Positions 43,626 through 52,296 of a stretch of 64,000 bases of DNA are shown here, one piece after another. Under the pieces are notes generated by a model that searched no databases, was not told the DNA's origin, and saw only the letters and a program-made list of their open reading frames with translations. Numbering within the stretch: position 1 is the first letter of the stretch; every line of letters starts with the position of its first letter. The stretch lies in the NCBI RefSeq assembly GCF_042432805.1, contig NZ_JBHLWO010000005.1:1-64000 (forward strand), read 5' to 3'. A program made the translations under genes and the position numbers. The DNA comes from Olivibacter oleidegradans (lineage in GTDB: Bacteria; Bacteroidota; Bacteroidia; Sphingobacteriales; Sphingobacteriaceae).

Positions 43626-46600
43626 TTAAAAACGGAATCCCATGGTAAAATAAGGGTACCAACCTTCTTTTGAATGACCTGCTACCAATTGCAAAAGTGC
43701 AATTCTTGCGGGGGCATAATATACACCGGCTCCCGTACCCTGATGTATGGAACTGTTATCCAATCCGTCAACCCAAACTTTACCGATATCATAAAAGCCT
43801 AGTAGCCCAAGTTGTCCCGGTAAAATATAGCTGCCGATCTGTGCCAGCTTAATCCTGGCTTCAAAATTATTAAAAAATAAATGATCTCCGGCAAATCGAT
43901 ATTGGCGATATCCCCAGAGATTATTTTGTCCACCTAAAAATAGTGCCTGATAAAAGGTCGTTTTTCCCAAGGTTGTCCCGCCACCCAATCGATTAGCCAA
44001 GGTTACAGCATTTTGCCAAATGCTTTTATAGACTGCAACTTCAGCTTTTGCCTGAAAGAAAGATTTCGAGTAATCATTCAAACCCGTTAAGCCTTGTATA
44101 TCTAATTTTAGGTATCCCCCTTCAGTTGTCATTATTTTGCTATTTCTATTATCCTTGAGAAAGGAAGCATTAAATCCCGCAAAAAGCTTGTCTTTGGCGA
44201 TCGTTAAACTGTCATAGGTATGAAGCTGATCGGTGTTGTTTATAAATCGACCCTCATTATCATCTGAATCATAATAATACAATTGGAAGGAGGGCCCTAT
44301 TGAAATCGAAGCAGTTTCAGTCGGCGTCCATCGCAATGCTCCATGCATCTCATATAGATTAAATCGAGTTCGGTAATACCTTACTGAATGACTATCTTTA
44401 TCATAGATGGAATTGTTCCCTAAGCCAAAAAAGTTTTGTGTATTGTTTGGTGCATGTATATTGACGTCTGTTAAAAGATCCGCCTTACCCACTACTTCCT
44501 TCCAGGTTCCTTTATATTTTACTTTAACGGCTCCTGTAGCGAAGGCGCCCGACACAAGTAATTGTTGTTGATGGGCAAAGGGACTTTTTCTAAAGCCGCG
44601 CTGGTGGGTGTACCTAAATCCGCCTCCAATCAGGATTCCATCATCCGCATTGTAACCTGCGGTTATCAGTGGCATCCAAACATTATATAAATTTACCGGA
44701 ACAAATGCCGTGTTGGCACTGTCTTTGGAAAGGTGCTTTCTCAATTTCGATACCTGTCCGGAAAAAAGGGACTGCTGACCCGGATCATAAATCTTAACCG
44801 GTCGGACAGCGGTGTTTATATGATAGACCTTTTTTCCTTGTCCACCGATAACACGAAGTTTAATGGGAGCATGCTTGTTTTCTATATAAACACTATCATC
44901 CCCATCTGCTAAATAAATTCGGATTTCTTTGGTCAAAGTCGGTAAATATTCCTTCTCCATTAGCTTGTCTTTCCGTTCCCCCTCCTTATTTATCTTTCTA
45001 ACCGTCACCTTTAGGCCTTTATCGTTGTCGTCTTCCACCTCCACCCATTCGTGTTTATCACTTAGTTTTATATCTACAATATTGTTGATAAAGCGGTAAT
45101 AAGTTTCCATGGCTGCAGGGATAGCATCCCTTCTATTCTTGAGCTCGGCAAAAAGGGAATCGTGACGAATGGCATAAGAAGACGCTGGTAGTCTCTTCAA
45201 ACCTTCTTCCAGTACGCTATCGGTGATGTTTGCGACAAATTCATGAGCCAATTTCATCCATTCCTCAAAAGTGAACTGATTTTTTGAATGTGCATTTAAG
45301 AAGCGTGATTTAAATAAAGAATAGTTAGGTCGATTGATAGTCGCACGAAAGCCCTGTAATGTAGGTAGTGCCCAACTACGAGACATAATATTTGGGAAAA
45401 GACCCTCCACTTTTCTAAAAGCCTGATCTCTGTCCCTCGGTATCGGTAGGTAATCTTTGTCTTTACCTTTGCTATCGTCATACCATCGCCATTGATCTTC
45501 ATGGCGATCCCAATCGCCTACCAAAAGATCTAACATGCGGGCTCGCAGGAAAGTCTTTGCTTTGTAGATGTCATCATTATCGTGATTGATTTTACTGAGC
45601 ATTTTGAGCGTATTGTCGGAGTCACCCAAAGGTTCGCGCTCTTCTATTAAACATAGCGTGTTGGCAAAAATGTTGTTATAAGCGCCCAAGGCTGTGTCGG
45701 GTGCAATAATACCAATGATGGGATTACTATGAGCAACGCCAACGGCATCAGCTAATGGTGGTATCATCAGTGCTGAATAAGGATGCTGTGCACTGTTGGC
45801 GTCATCGAGAAAATCACGCGCAAACGTCTGTTGCAGTTCCGGAGGGAGCAAGGCATCGGTGTTCTTATTAACGCTTCGAATAACCCATTCCTTCCCCGAC
45901 TTGTCCGCCAGTCGTAGTGATACTGTCTGCATACCCCCTCCTCGTTTCAAGGGCGTTAAACCGCCCTGAAAGGAGGAAATTCGGATAACGGGCACTTTTG
46001 AGTCGACGGCCCATTCTTGCCTGTAATTTTCACCAAAAAGTTTTCGGTGAAATTTTCCCACTCGATTGTACAAAGGGTTCGCCTGCGTCACGGTACTGTC
46101 TATATCGGAGTGACTTAGAAAAAGAGAATCTCCCAAGGGAATGGGATCAACAAAAGACTTTTTGTAGTTGTATGTTTCTTTAAACATGCCGCTATTCGAA
46201 GTAAAAAACCGAATCTGCTTGCTTTTATCCATCCATTCGTCGACAATAACAAATCCAGTTTCTTTATTTGTGAATAAAGCCTTTTTGCCATTTTTAATGA
46301 AACTTCCCTTTGATCCGCCGCCGCTAACAAGTTGTAACGTGTTGCCATCCGACAAAAGTTGGAGGCCATGTTCATGGCCTGCTACATACAATAGATTAGG
46401 AAATTCATCTACTGTATGTTTGATATCTTGTATCATTTGTTGATAGAGTGGGTGGGGGATATCTTCGGGATGTAAGAATACGGTTGATCTTAAAATGGGA
46501 TACAACGACCCTACCAAAGGCAGGGGAAGATAGAGTTTTTTGCTCAAATTAGTCAGTGGGAAAAGATGATCTTTCCAAGAAAAATATCCCCCATGTACTC

Positions 46601-47246
46601 CGTAAGAAGAAAACGGATGATGCGACGCAAGTAATACCGTTTTATTTCTATTTTTATAAAGCAAACTTTCTAGACGCTCCAATACTTCTTCTTTACTGCT
46701 ACAGTTGCAAGTTGTATCGCGATTTATTTTGTCGAAAGGAAACAACCACCATTCGCTATCGTATGCAATGACCGTCAGGTTCTCTGAAATACTAATTTCT
46801 ACCGGGTCAGGGCAACCGTTCTCGGGGACCATCCGTAATAAAGAATCCCCAACAGTTTTAAGATAATTTGATTGGGCTTTAAGCTTTCTGAGACCTTGCT
46901 TACCTGAACGATCCCAATCGTGATTTCCAGGTAAAAAGTACACAGGTATTTGCTTCGCTCGAAAAGGACTAAATTGTGATTTTAAAATTTCTTCGCCTAT
47001 TTGTTTTTCAGACGGATTCACCGGCATTCCTTTAGGATAAATATTGTCGCCAAGAAAAAAGACCGTGGTTTTACCAGTAAGCACTTGCCGGGTGGCAGCT
47101 TCAATAACGGCATGCTGAGCAGTATTCGATTCTCCGGCATCGCCTATGAATATTGTCCGACTTTTGATAAAAGGTTCCTGTGCATTGGCTGCTATAAAGA
47201 CAATACAAAGAAGCGTAAAAGAAACAAGTAAAAATTTATTGTTCAT
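43626..47246 (-). CDS. Metallophosphoesterase fused to Omp85-like outer-membrane barrel
   Basis: A 1206-residue fusion with a signal peptide (residues 1-22). The calcineurin-like phosphoesterase part (about 28-330) has all metal motifs: GDAG (35-38), GDN (66-68), GNHD (107-110), ASHHPF and GHEHG. The middle part (about 380-850) has LLVGDWDRHEDQW near 570-583 and PRDRDQAF near 601-608, reminiscent of the catalytic loop and metal site of CotH/FAM20-like kinases. The C-terminal ~350 residues form a beta barrel with an Omp85 loop-6-like segment (LGGQNNLWGYRQYRFAGD, about 1103-1120), in which the usual Arg of the RGY motif is Trp, and a terminal aromatic (GFRF). It probably places a phosphatase at the outer membrane. 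Third from last... it is the fourth gene of the ppk1 group, 77 bases after the propeller gene. Confidence 0.9.
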   Translation of the reverse strand: MNNKFLLVSFTLLCIVFIAANAQEPFIKSRTIFIGDAGESNTAQHAVIEAATRQVLTGKTTVFFLGDNIYPKGMPVNPSEKQIGEEILKSQFSPFRAKQIPVYFLPGNHDWDRSGKQGLRKLKAQSNYLKTVGDSLLRMVPENGCPDPVEISISENLTVIAYDSEWWLFPFDKINRDTTCNCSSKEEVLERLESLLYKNRNKTVLLASHHPFSSYGVHGGYFSWKDHLFPLTNLSKKLYLPLPLVGSLYPILRSTVFLHPEDIPHPLYQQMIQDIKHTVDEFPNLLYVAGHEHGLQLLSDGNTLQLVSGGGSKGSFIKNGKKALFTNKETGFVIVDEWMDKSKQIRFFTSNSGMFKETYNYKKSFVDPIPLGDSLFLSHSDIDSTVTQANPLYNRVGKFHRKLFGENYRQEWAVDSKVPVIRISSFQGGLTPLKRGGGMQTVSLRLADKSGKEWVIRSVNKNTDALLPPELQQTFARDFLDDANSAQHPYSALMIPPLADAVGVAHSNPIIGIIAPDTALGAYNNIFANTLCLIEEREPLGDSDNTLKMLSKINHDNDDIYKAKTFLRARMLDLLVGDWDRHEDQWRWYDDSKGKDKDYLPIPRDRDQAFRKVEGLFPNIMSRSWALPTLQGFRATINRPNYSLFKSRFLNAHSKNQFTFEEWMKLAHEFVANITDSVLEEGLKRLPASSYAIRHDSLFAELKNRRDAIPAAMETYYRFINNIVDIKLSDKHEWVEVEDDNDKGLKVTVRKINKEGERKDKLMEKEYLPTLTKEIRIYLADGDDSVYIENKHAPIKLRVIGGQGKKVYHINTAVRPVKIYDPGQQSLFSGQVSKLRKHLSKDSANTAFVPVNLYNVWMPLITAGYNADDGILIGGGFRYTHQRGFRKSPFAHQQQLLVSGAFATGAVKVKYKGTWKEVVGKADLLTDVNIHAPNNTQNFFGLGNNSIYDKDSHSVRYYRTRFNLYEMHGALRWTPTETASISIGPSFQLYYYDSDDNEGRFINNTDQLHTYDSLTIAKDKLFAGFNASFLKDNRNSKIMTTEGGYLKLDIQGLTGLNDYSKSFFQAKAEVAVYKSIWQNAVTLANRLGGGTTLGKTTFYQALFLGGQNNLWGYRQYRFAGDHLFFNNFEARIKLAQIGSYILPGQLGLLGFYDIGKVWVDGLDNSSIHQGTGAGVYYAPARIALLQLVAGHSKEGWYPYFTMGFRF

Positions 47247-47323
47247 ATGCCTCCGTCTGTTTTTGAAAGGAAAATATGGATATCTTCTGTCTTATTTAGG
47301 CCAAAAGGTAGTCCCTGTTTTTT

Positions 47324-48172
47324 CTAATGCTTATAATTAAATTTAAGCAAGGTGGCTCTTCCCGAATCACCTGCTTCGTTGCTTATATAAAGATTGTTAT
47401 CCTTGTCGAAAGCAATACCTTCCGGTTGATTGAATAGCTTTGGATTCAACAGATGCGCTTCTTTTACTTTCCAATCATGATCTGCAATCAATAAAAGCTT
47501 ATTAATGGACGAAACAATATACCATTCATTTGTTTTTTCGTTTCGCGTCAATGCCGATGGTCTAAAAGCTTTACCTTTTAGTTTTACATATTTACTGATC
47601 TCTTCATTATCAATAGAAAAGCTTCCCTCTTTTATAATCTGACTCCCTGACTCAAGTTTAAGAATGTAACCGGTGGTCTGTGATGTTTTTTTGTCGACAC
47701 TACATTGTTTACATAAAACATATAGACGATTGTTCGTGATAGAAGCAGCTAAGCTTTCATATTCGCCTTTAGGTAAAATTTTTTCGGAAACCATCGCATC
47801 GATCTCTGCTTCATATAGTTCTTGAAGCGGAAAGGAAAAAAAAGAACCGTCGCTCCGAAGGAGAACAATACGATCGTTACTGACAGCAATATCTTCATAA
47901 TCTCCTTTACCGGCAAACTTAACATATTTAGTAGACTTGTCACCTGCTTTTAAATAATATACATGCCCCTGTTCATCTTGCTGCGCAAGCAGTCGGTTCG
48001 AATCCCCATTAACAAAGGTTATGCCTGATACTTCTTCTAGTTCAGGTGGAAACTCCATTTGCTGAGGCTCATTTAAGTTATAATGACTTGGTGAGGTAAA
48101 TGAGGGATCTTTTTTTTGTGCACAAGCCGCACATGCAATTAGTGCTATGTATAACGTAAATAACGATTTCAT
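47324..48172 (-). CDS. SdiA-regulated-like lipoprotein beta-propeller
   Basis: A 282-residue protein with a lipoprotein signal: hydrophobic residues 4-12, then LIAC with Cys14 as the likely lipidated residue. The rest is a beta-propeller pattern with repeated strands; ELEEVSGITF near 44-53, KGDYEDIAV near 88-96 and QPEGIAFDKDNNLYISNEAG near 246-265 resemble the SdiA-regulated/YjiK family. Role unknown; it may bind a ligand or partner at the outer membrane. It is third in the five-gene group, between ppk1 and the phosphoesterase-barrel fusion. Confidence 0.85.
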   Translation of the reverse strand: MKSLFTLYIALIACAACAQKKDPSFTSPSHYNLNEPQQMEFPPELEEVSGITFVNGDSNRLLAQQDEQGHVYYLKAGDKSTKYVKFAGKGDYEDIAVSNDRIVLLRSDGSFFSFPLQELYEAEIDAMVSEKILPKGEYESLAASITNNRLYVLCKQCSVDKKTSQTTGYILKLESGSQIIKEGSFSIDNEEISKYVKLKGKAFRPSALTRNEKTNEWYIVSSINKLLLIADHDWKVKEAHLLNPKLFNQPEGIAFDKDNNLYISNEAGDSGRATLLKFNYKH

Positions 48173-48200
48173 TGATGTATTATTAATGGTTACATATTAA

Positions 48201-50246
48201 TTATTGATACATAAGGTCACGAAATGATGCATGAATTAATTTATGTATCTCCTCCTGCGAGCGAGTGGTCCCTTCGGCCAACTCCACGTTTTGGGCGTTT
48301 TTATCTAACTGGACAGCCGCTATATCATCCTGTAGTTGCAGAGTCAGCATTTGCTTAATCTGCTGTTTTAGTTCTTCGTTATAAATCGGGAAACACACTT
48401 CGATACGACGGTAAATATTTCGATCCATCCAATCCGATGAGCCGAGAAATACGCGTTCATTTCCACCATTGTGGAAAACAAATATCCGTCCGTGTTCAAG
48501 ATAGCGATCAACGATACGGACAATACGTATGTTTTCGCTTAATCCGGGTATTCCGGGCCGAATTCTACAAATACTTCGTACGATTAGATGAATTTTAACG
48601 CCTGCCTGACTAGCTTCGTACAACTTATGAATTAACTTTTCTTCTTCCAAGTTGTTTAGTTTAATAATAATCGCGGCTTCTTCACCGTTCAAAGCCCGAT
48701 TGATTTCATTATTTATGTGATGTAAAAAGGTCGGAAGTAAGTTAAATTTGGCTACAAGTAAGTGTTGAAAAGGCAAAGCCGGATATTCCTTTCCAAAGCT
48801 TGTGCTGCTCAAATAAGTAAAGAGTAGATCTAATTCGCCGGTTATAAAAGATGAGGAAGTGAACAACGAATGATCCGTATAGGTCTTCGCGGTATTTTCG
48901 TTAAAATTACCGGTTGAGAGTAGCGCTATTGCGTTTAGAGGTGCATTAGCGCGAAGTTTGACTAACGAAATTTTGGCATGGACTTTTAGCTTCTGATCGC
49001 TATATATAATTCGGATTCCTGCATTTTCCATCCTTTTTGCCCATTTGATATTATTAGCTTCATCAAAACGAGCTTTCAATTCCACAAATACGGTTACCCT
49101 TTTGCCGTTTTTTGCTGCGCTTATCAAGGCATGTACAATTTGAGAATTGGTGGCTACCCGATAAAGTGTAATGAAAATTTCTTCTACTTCCGGGTTGAGA
49201 ACTGCCTCGTTAAAAAAGCGCAAAATGGGGTCATAAGAGTGGTATGGTGTGTGAAGCAACAGGTCACGGTGTTTTATTTCCTCAAATAAGCTTGCATGTT
49301 GGTAGGTGATTTCCGCAACAGGCAATTTCGCGTATTGAAGCTGTTGGTCTCTTACCGGGAAAGCAAAAAAATCCTTTAAGTTATGGTAAACTCCCCCTTC
49401 AATATGATTGGCATGCTCGAGTTGCAAACACCTAATCAAATGATTTAGCGTTGGCTGTGGAACGCCTGGTGCATATAGGAATCGAGTGGCCATTCCATAA
49501 TCTCTTAAAACCAACAATTTTTCGATTTCATTAGCTAGGTCACCATTAAATTCGTCCTGTAGGTCAAGCTCGGCATCACGTGTTACTTTGAAAGAAAAAA
49601 CACACTGAGGGATTTGCGTAAAAATATATTTTAGATTGGCTCTTATAATGTCGTCAATTAATACAACGTAGTGCGTATTCTCAATCTGTGTGTGAAAAAA
49701 TCTAGGTATCTCATCAGAGGGAATGCTTACAAGCGCCAGTCCTTTGTTCGCATCGCCGAAATCAGCTGCCAAATAAAGCTGGTTGTTCTTTGGAGAAAAC
49801 GCTTTTTGTTCAGGGTGAATGATTTCGAGGAAAGCAGCAATGGTATCAAAAAAGAAGCGATCCGTTTTTTTCTTAATACAATCGGGGATGTCCTCATTAT
49901 ATACTAAGTGGATATTTTTATTTTTTAGATCGGGAATAATATGCTGCTTTAAAATACTTCCGAAATAAGCCTGTTGTGTCTCAATAATTTTTTTGGTTTT
50001 CTTTAGTATACCCTTCTTTATGAGCTTTTGCGAGGCGATGGCTCGTTTCTTTAATTCTTTCAATGCCATTAAGACGGGAATTCTTACACGATAAAATTCG
50101 TCTAGATTAGAAGAATAGATCGCTAAGAATTTTAAACGCTCCAGCAGAGGAACTTCATCTTTTGCCGCTTCCTCAAGCACTCGACCATTGAAAGAAAGCC
50201 AACTTATGTCTCGACTATTTAAAAGCTTCTCTCGTTTTTTGAGCAT
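48201..50246 (-). CDS. ppk1: Polyphosphate kinase 1
   Basis: Makes long-chain polyphosphate from ATP. The 681-residue protein has the PPK1 signatures SRDISWLSFNGRVLEEA (about 11-27), YSSNLDEFYRVR, and the two conserved histidines: His423 in KVHAKISLV (the autophosphorylation site) and His585 in LEHGRIFVF. Length is normal. I chose ATG 50246, the usual family start; the open frame continues to 50300 but would overlap the HD-PycTM gene. The gap to that gene is 7 bases, so the two are probably translated from one message. Confidence 0.97.
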   Translation of the reverse strand: MLKKREKLLNSRDISWLSFNGRVLEEAAKDEVPLLERLKFLAIYSSNLDEFYRVRIPVLMALKELKKRAIASQKLIKKGILKKTKKIIETQQAYFGSILKQHIIPDLKNKNIHLVYNEDIPDCIKKKTDRFFFDTIAAFLEIIHPEQKAFSPKNNQLYLAADFGDANKGLALVSIPSDEIPRFFHTQIENTHYVVLIDDIIRANLKYIFTQIPQCVFSFKVTRDAELDLQDEFNGDLANEIEKLLVLRDYGMATRFLYAPGVPQPTLNHLIRCLQLEHANHIEGGVYHNLKDFFAFPVRDQQLQYAKLPVAEITYQHASLFEEIKHRDLLLHTPYHSYDPILRFFNEAVLNPEVEEIFITLYRVATNSQIVHALISAAKNGKRVTVFVELKARFDEANNIKWAKRMENAGIRIIYSDQKLKVHAKISLVKLRANAPLNAIALLSTGNFNENTAKTYTDHSLFTSSSFITGELDLLFTYLSSTSFGKEYPALPFQHLLVAKFNLLPTFLHHINNEINRALNGEEAAIIIKLNNLEEEKLIHKLYEASQAGVKIHLIVRSICRIRPGIPGLSENIRIVRIVDRYLEHGRIFVFHNGGNERVFLGSSDWMDRNIYRRIEVCFPIYNEELKQQIKQMLTLQLQDDIAAVQLDKNAQNVELAEGTTRSQEEIHKLIHASFRDLMYQ

Positions 50247-50253
50247 GGTAGTA

Positions 50254-51435
50254 TTATTGAATGGTGACAATGACCGCAATAAATGATAGAACAGACGCAA
50301 TTAAGCCATACATAAATATGTTGTACGCGATTCGCAGTAATCGATATTTCCTGCCCAGCACCACACCCTGTGAGTAAACGTCTTTAATTAAGGTCCCGTA
50401 TAGAAAATCACGGTCTTCCATTACCGTACGCATACCTTCGTTGTATTCTTGCAACCCCATTCTGTAAAAATTACCGAAAAAGAGAAGGTTTACTTTCTTC
50501 TCTTTCATATCTTCGGCAGAAAAAATGCCGTTGGGTATATAAGGGCGAGTAGCTAAGATCGCAACTACCATGGTTGATAAACTAACGGCAAGCAAGACAA
50601 AAGTAGGTAAAACAAGATGCTCATTACTGTCGAGTTTTCTCAAAAGTAAGGCTATAATAACCGAAAGAATAATGGAGTTGACGGTTATAAGGATGTTACT
50701 TTTGTTATCTGCCATGTCACTTAAACGTTGATTATTGGTAGATGTGACCCTAAACATGGTCTCGATCCCTCTGTCGGGACGTTTATCTTTGTCTTTATCT
50801 TTATCTTTCTTTTGTTTTTTTTCTTCTTCCATGGACGTATGGTTGGCTTTTGATTTAAGTGACGCTAAATTTTCAAGTTTCTTATCTTTTAGAAAAAGAT
50901 TCGCATATTCGGTATGGTAGTGGTGCCTTTCCATCAAGGCGATCGTTCCGTTACGCCAAGTTTCTTTGTCAATTGATTTGCCTTGGCAACCTTCTGCTTC
51001 TTTACGCATGAGTTTGTTCCTTTCATTGAAGCCATCGCTTCCCAAATGGAATAGGTCCGCGTCACAAACAATTTTTTCTAGCAAGTTTTGTGGATTTTGC
51101 GGCATGCGGGTAGCAACAATGCATTTTTTTATGGATTCAATAACAGATGCTTCTACCTGCCTTTCCTGCAAAAAATTTTCAGCAATTTCGGCGCTGCGTA
51201 ATTCGTGATTTTGGGGAGGTCCTGTATAATATCCCACGTCGTGAAAATAAGCAGCTACCTGAACAATGAAATTGTCTTCCGCTGATAGCTGATAATATTC
51301 GCCGATTTTCCTACTGGCATCAACTACCTGATGTATATGTTCTATGTCGTGAAAACATAAATTGGTGTTATTTCTCGCTTTGATATAATCCTTTATCCAG
51401 CTGGCAGATTCTTGAATAATAGCCTGATAATCCAT
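50254..51435 (-). CDS. HD phosphohydrolase fused to Pycsar effector membrane domain (PycTM)
   Basis: A 393-residue protein. The N-terminal HD domain (about 1-190) has the metal ligands in HDIEHIH (His33), YFHDVG (His65-Asp66) and CDADLFH (Asp125). A highly charged linker at about 205-222 is made of repeated Lys-Asp. The C-terminal part (about 228-393) has the PycTM signature STNNQRLSDMADNKSNILI before membrane helices at about 250-265, 276-298 and 366-392. PycTM is the membrane-disrupting effector domain of Pycsar anti-phage systems, which respond to cyclic pyrimidine nucleotides. Here it is joined to a phosphohydrolase that could instead degrade a signal nucleotide. It is the first gene behind a good promoter and directly before ppk1. 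The assignment to PycTM is from sequence recognition. Confidence 0.88.
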   Translation of the reverse strand: MDYQAIIQESASWIKDYIKARNNTNLCFHDIEHIHQVVDASRKIGEYYQLSAEDNFIVQVAAYFHDVGYYTGPPQNHELRSAEIAENFLQERQVEASVIESIKKCIVATRMPQNPQNLLEKIVCDADLFHLGSDGFNERNKLMRKEAEGCQGKSIDKETWRNGTIALMERHHYHTEYANLFLKDKKLENLASLKSKANHTSMEEEKKQKKDKDKDKDKRPDRGIETMFRVTSTNNQRLSDMADNKSNILITVNSIILSVIIALLLRKLDSNEHLVLPTFVLLAVSLSTMVVAILATRPYIPNGIFSAEDMKEKKVNLLFFGNFYRMGLQEYNEGMRTVMEDRDFLYGTLIKDVYSQGVVLGRKYRLLRIAYNIFMYGLIASVLSFIAVIVTIQ

Positions 51436-51459
51436 TTAATCTTCTTTGGCATTTCTAAA

Positions 51460-51490
51460 CAAACTTAATTAAATTGATAGTATAATACAA
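51460..51490 (-). promoter_or_regulatory. Promoter of the five-gene HD-PycTM/ppk1 group
   Basis: On the minus strand TTG (51490-51488) and TAAGTTTG (51467-51460) are separated by 20 bases, a close match to the Bacteroidota consensus. Transcription would start about 18 bases before the ATG at 51435. Confidence 0.65.
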
Positions 51491-51760
51491 TGCATAAAAC
51501 AGCCATTTTAATGTACTATTTGCGCCGGTAATTCAAACGATAGGATAAGACTGGTTAGCTAAGTCTCAGCGATTGCTCACATAGCCCCTTAAAGCACTAC
51601 TAACGTCTGTTTTTTATCATGCTGTAAAGCCTGATTGCCGTTATAAGATTTTTAAGTTGCCAAGTTATAAAAGATTGTTTGCGGGCTCGCAAAAATAAAA
51701 GAGGATGACATACTGTTGTCACTGGCGCATTCTTTCTTTGTTCTATAAAACTAGGCGATT
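51491..51760. other. Intergenic region without a gene
   Basis: Together with the promoter this forms a 325-base gap between the divergent HD-PycTM and DinB genes. I see no small gene, RNA or clear plus-strand promoter in it. Confidence 0.6.
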
Positions 51761-52288
51761 ATGGTAAAAGAAAACTTGATCTTCGAACTCGAAACAGTAG
51801 GACTCACTAGTCTGATAAGAAATTATGTAGACTACGATTTGTGGACTAACATTACATTAGTTAACTGGTTAAAAACAAAGCCGAAGAAACTTCTTGAAAA
51901 AGAGGTTATTTCCAGTTTCCCAAGTGTTCTATTAACACTGAAACATATGTATAAAACACAGGGTTATTGGTTTGCTATCATTAATGAGAAATATGACTTC
52001 GATCCGGAAAAAGATCTTTTTACGATTGACGAAGTAATGAGCTGCTTGGTGGAGCAGTCGGCTCAAATCGCAGATTATGTAAGTGCCTTGACGGTTAAAG
52101 AATTACAAGAGCCGGTTTTAGTCGAAAGTCCGTGGTTTAACTGCGAATTTTCGGCTTTAGAGTACATCATGCAGTTTGTAAATCACAACACGTATCATCG
52201 GGGACAAGTGGTAAGCATTGGTCGGCAGCTCGGATTCACGGATGCTCCAATGACGGATTATAATTTTTACAACATAATGGCTAAGTGA
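51761..52288 (+). CDS. DinB-family protein
   Basis: A 175-residue four-helix protein of the DinB/YfiT superfamily, whose members use a triad of histidines to bind a metal and act as thiol-dependent S-transferases or have unknown roles. Histidines in the expected places are LKHMYKTQGYW (about residue 66) and NHNTYHRGQVVSIGRQLG (about 142-160). Length is normal. It stands alone, convergent with the EamA transporter gene 8 bases away. Confidence 0.9.
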   Translation: MVKENLIFELETVGLTSLIRNYVDYDLWTNITLVNWLKTKPKKLLEKEVISSFPSVLLTLKHMYKTQGYWFAIINEKYDFDPEKDLFTIDEVMSCLVEQSAQIADYVSALTVKELQEPVLVESPWFNCEFSALEYIMQFVNHNTYHRGQVVSIGRQLGFTDAPMTDYNFYNIMAK

Positions 52289-52296
52289 AAATCTTC

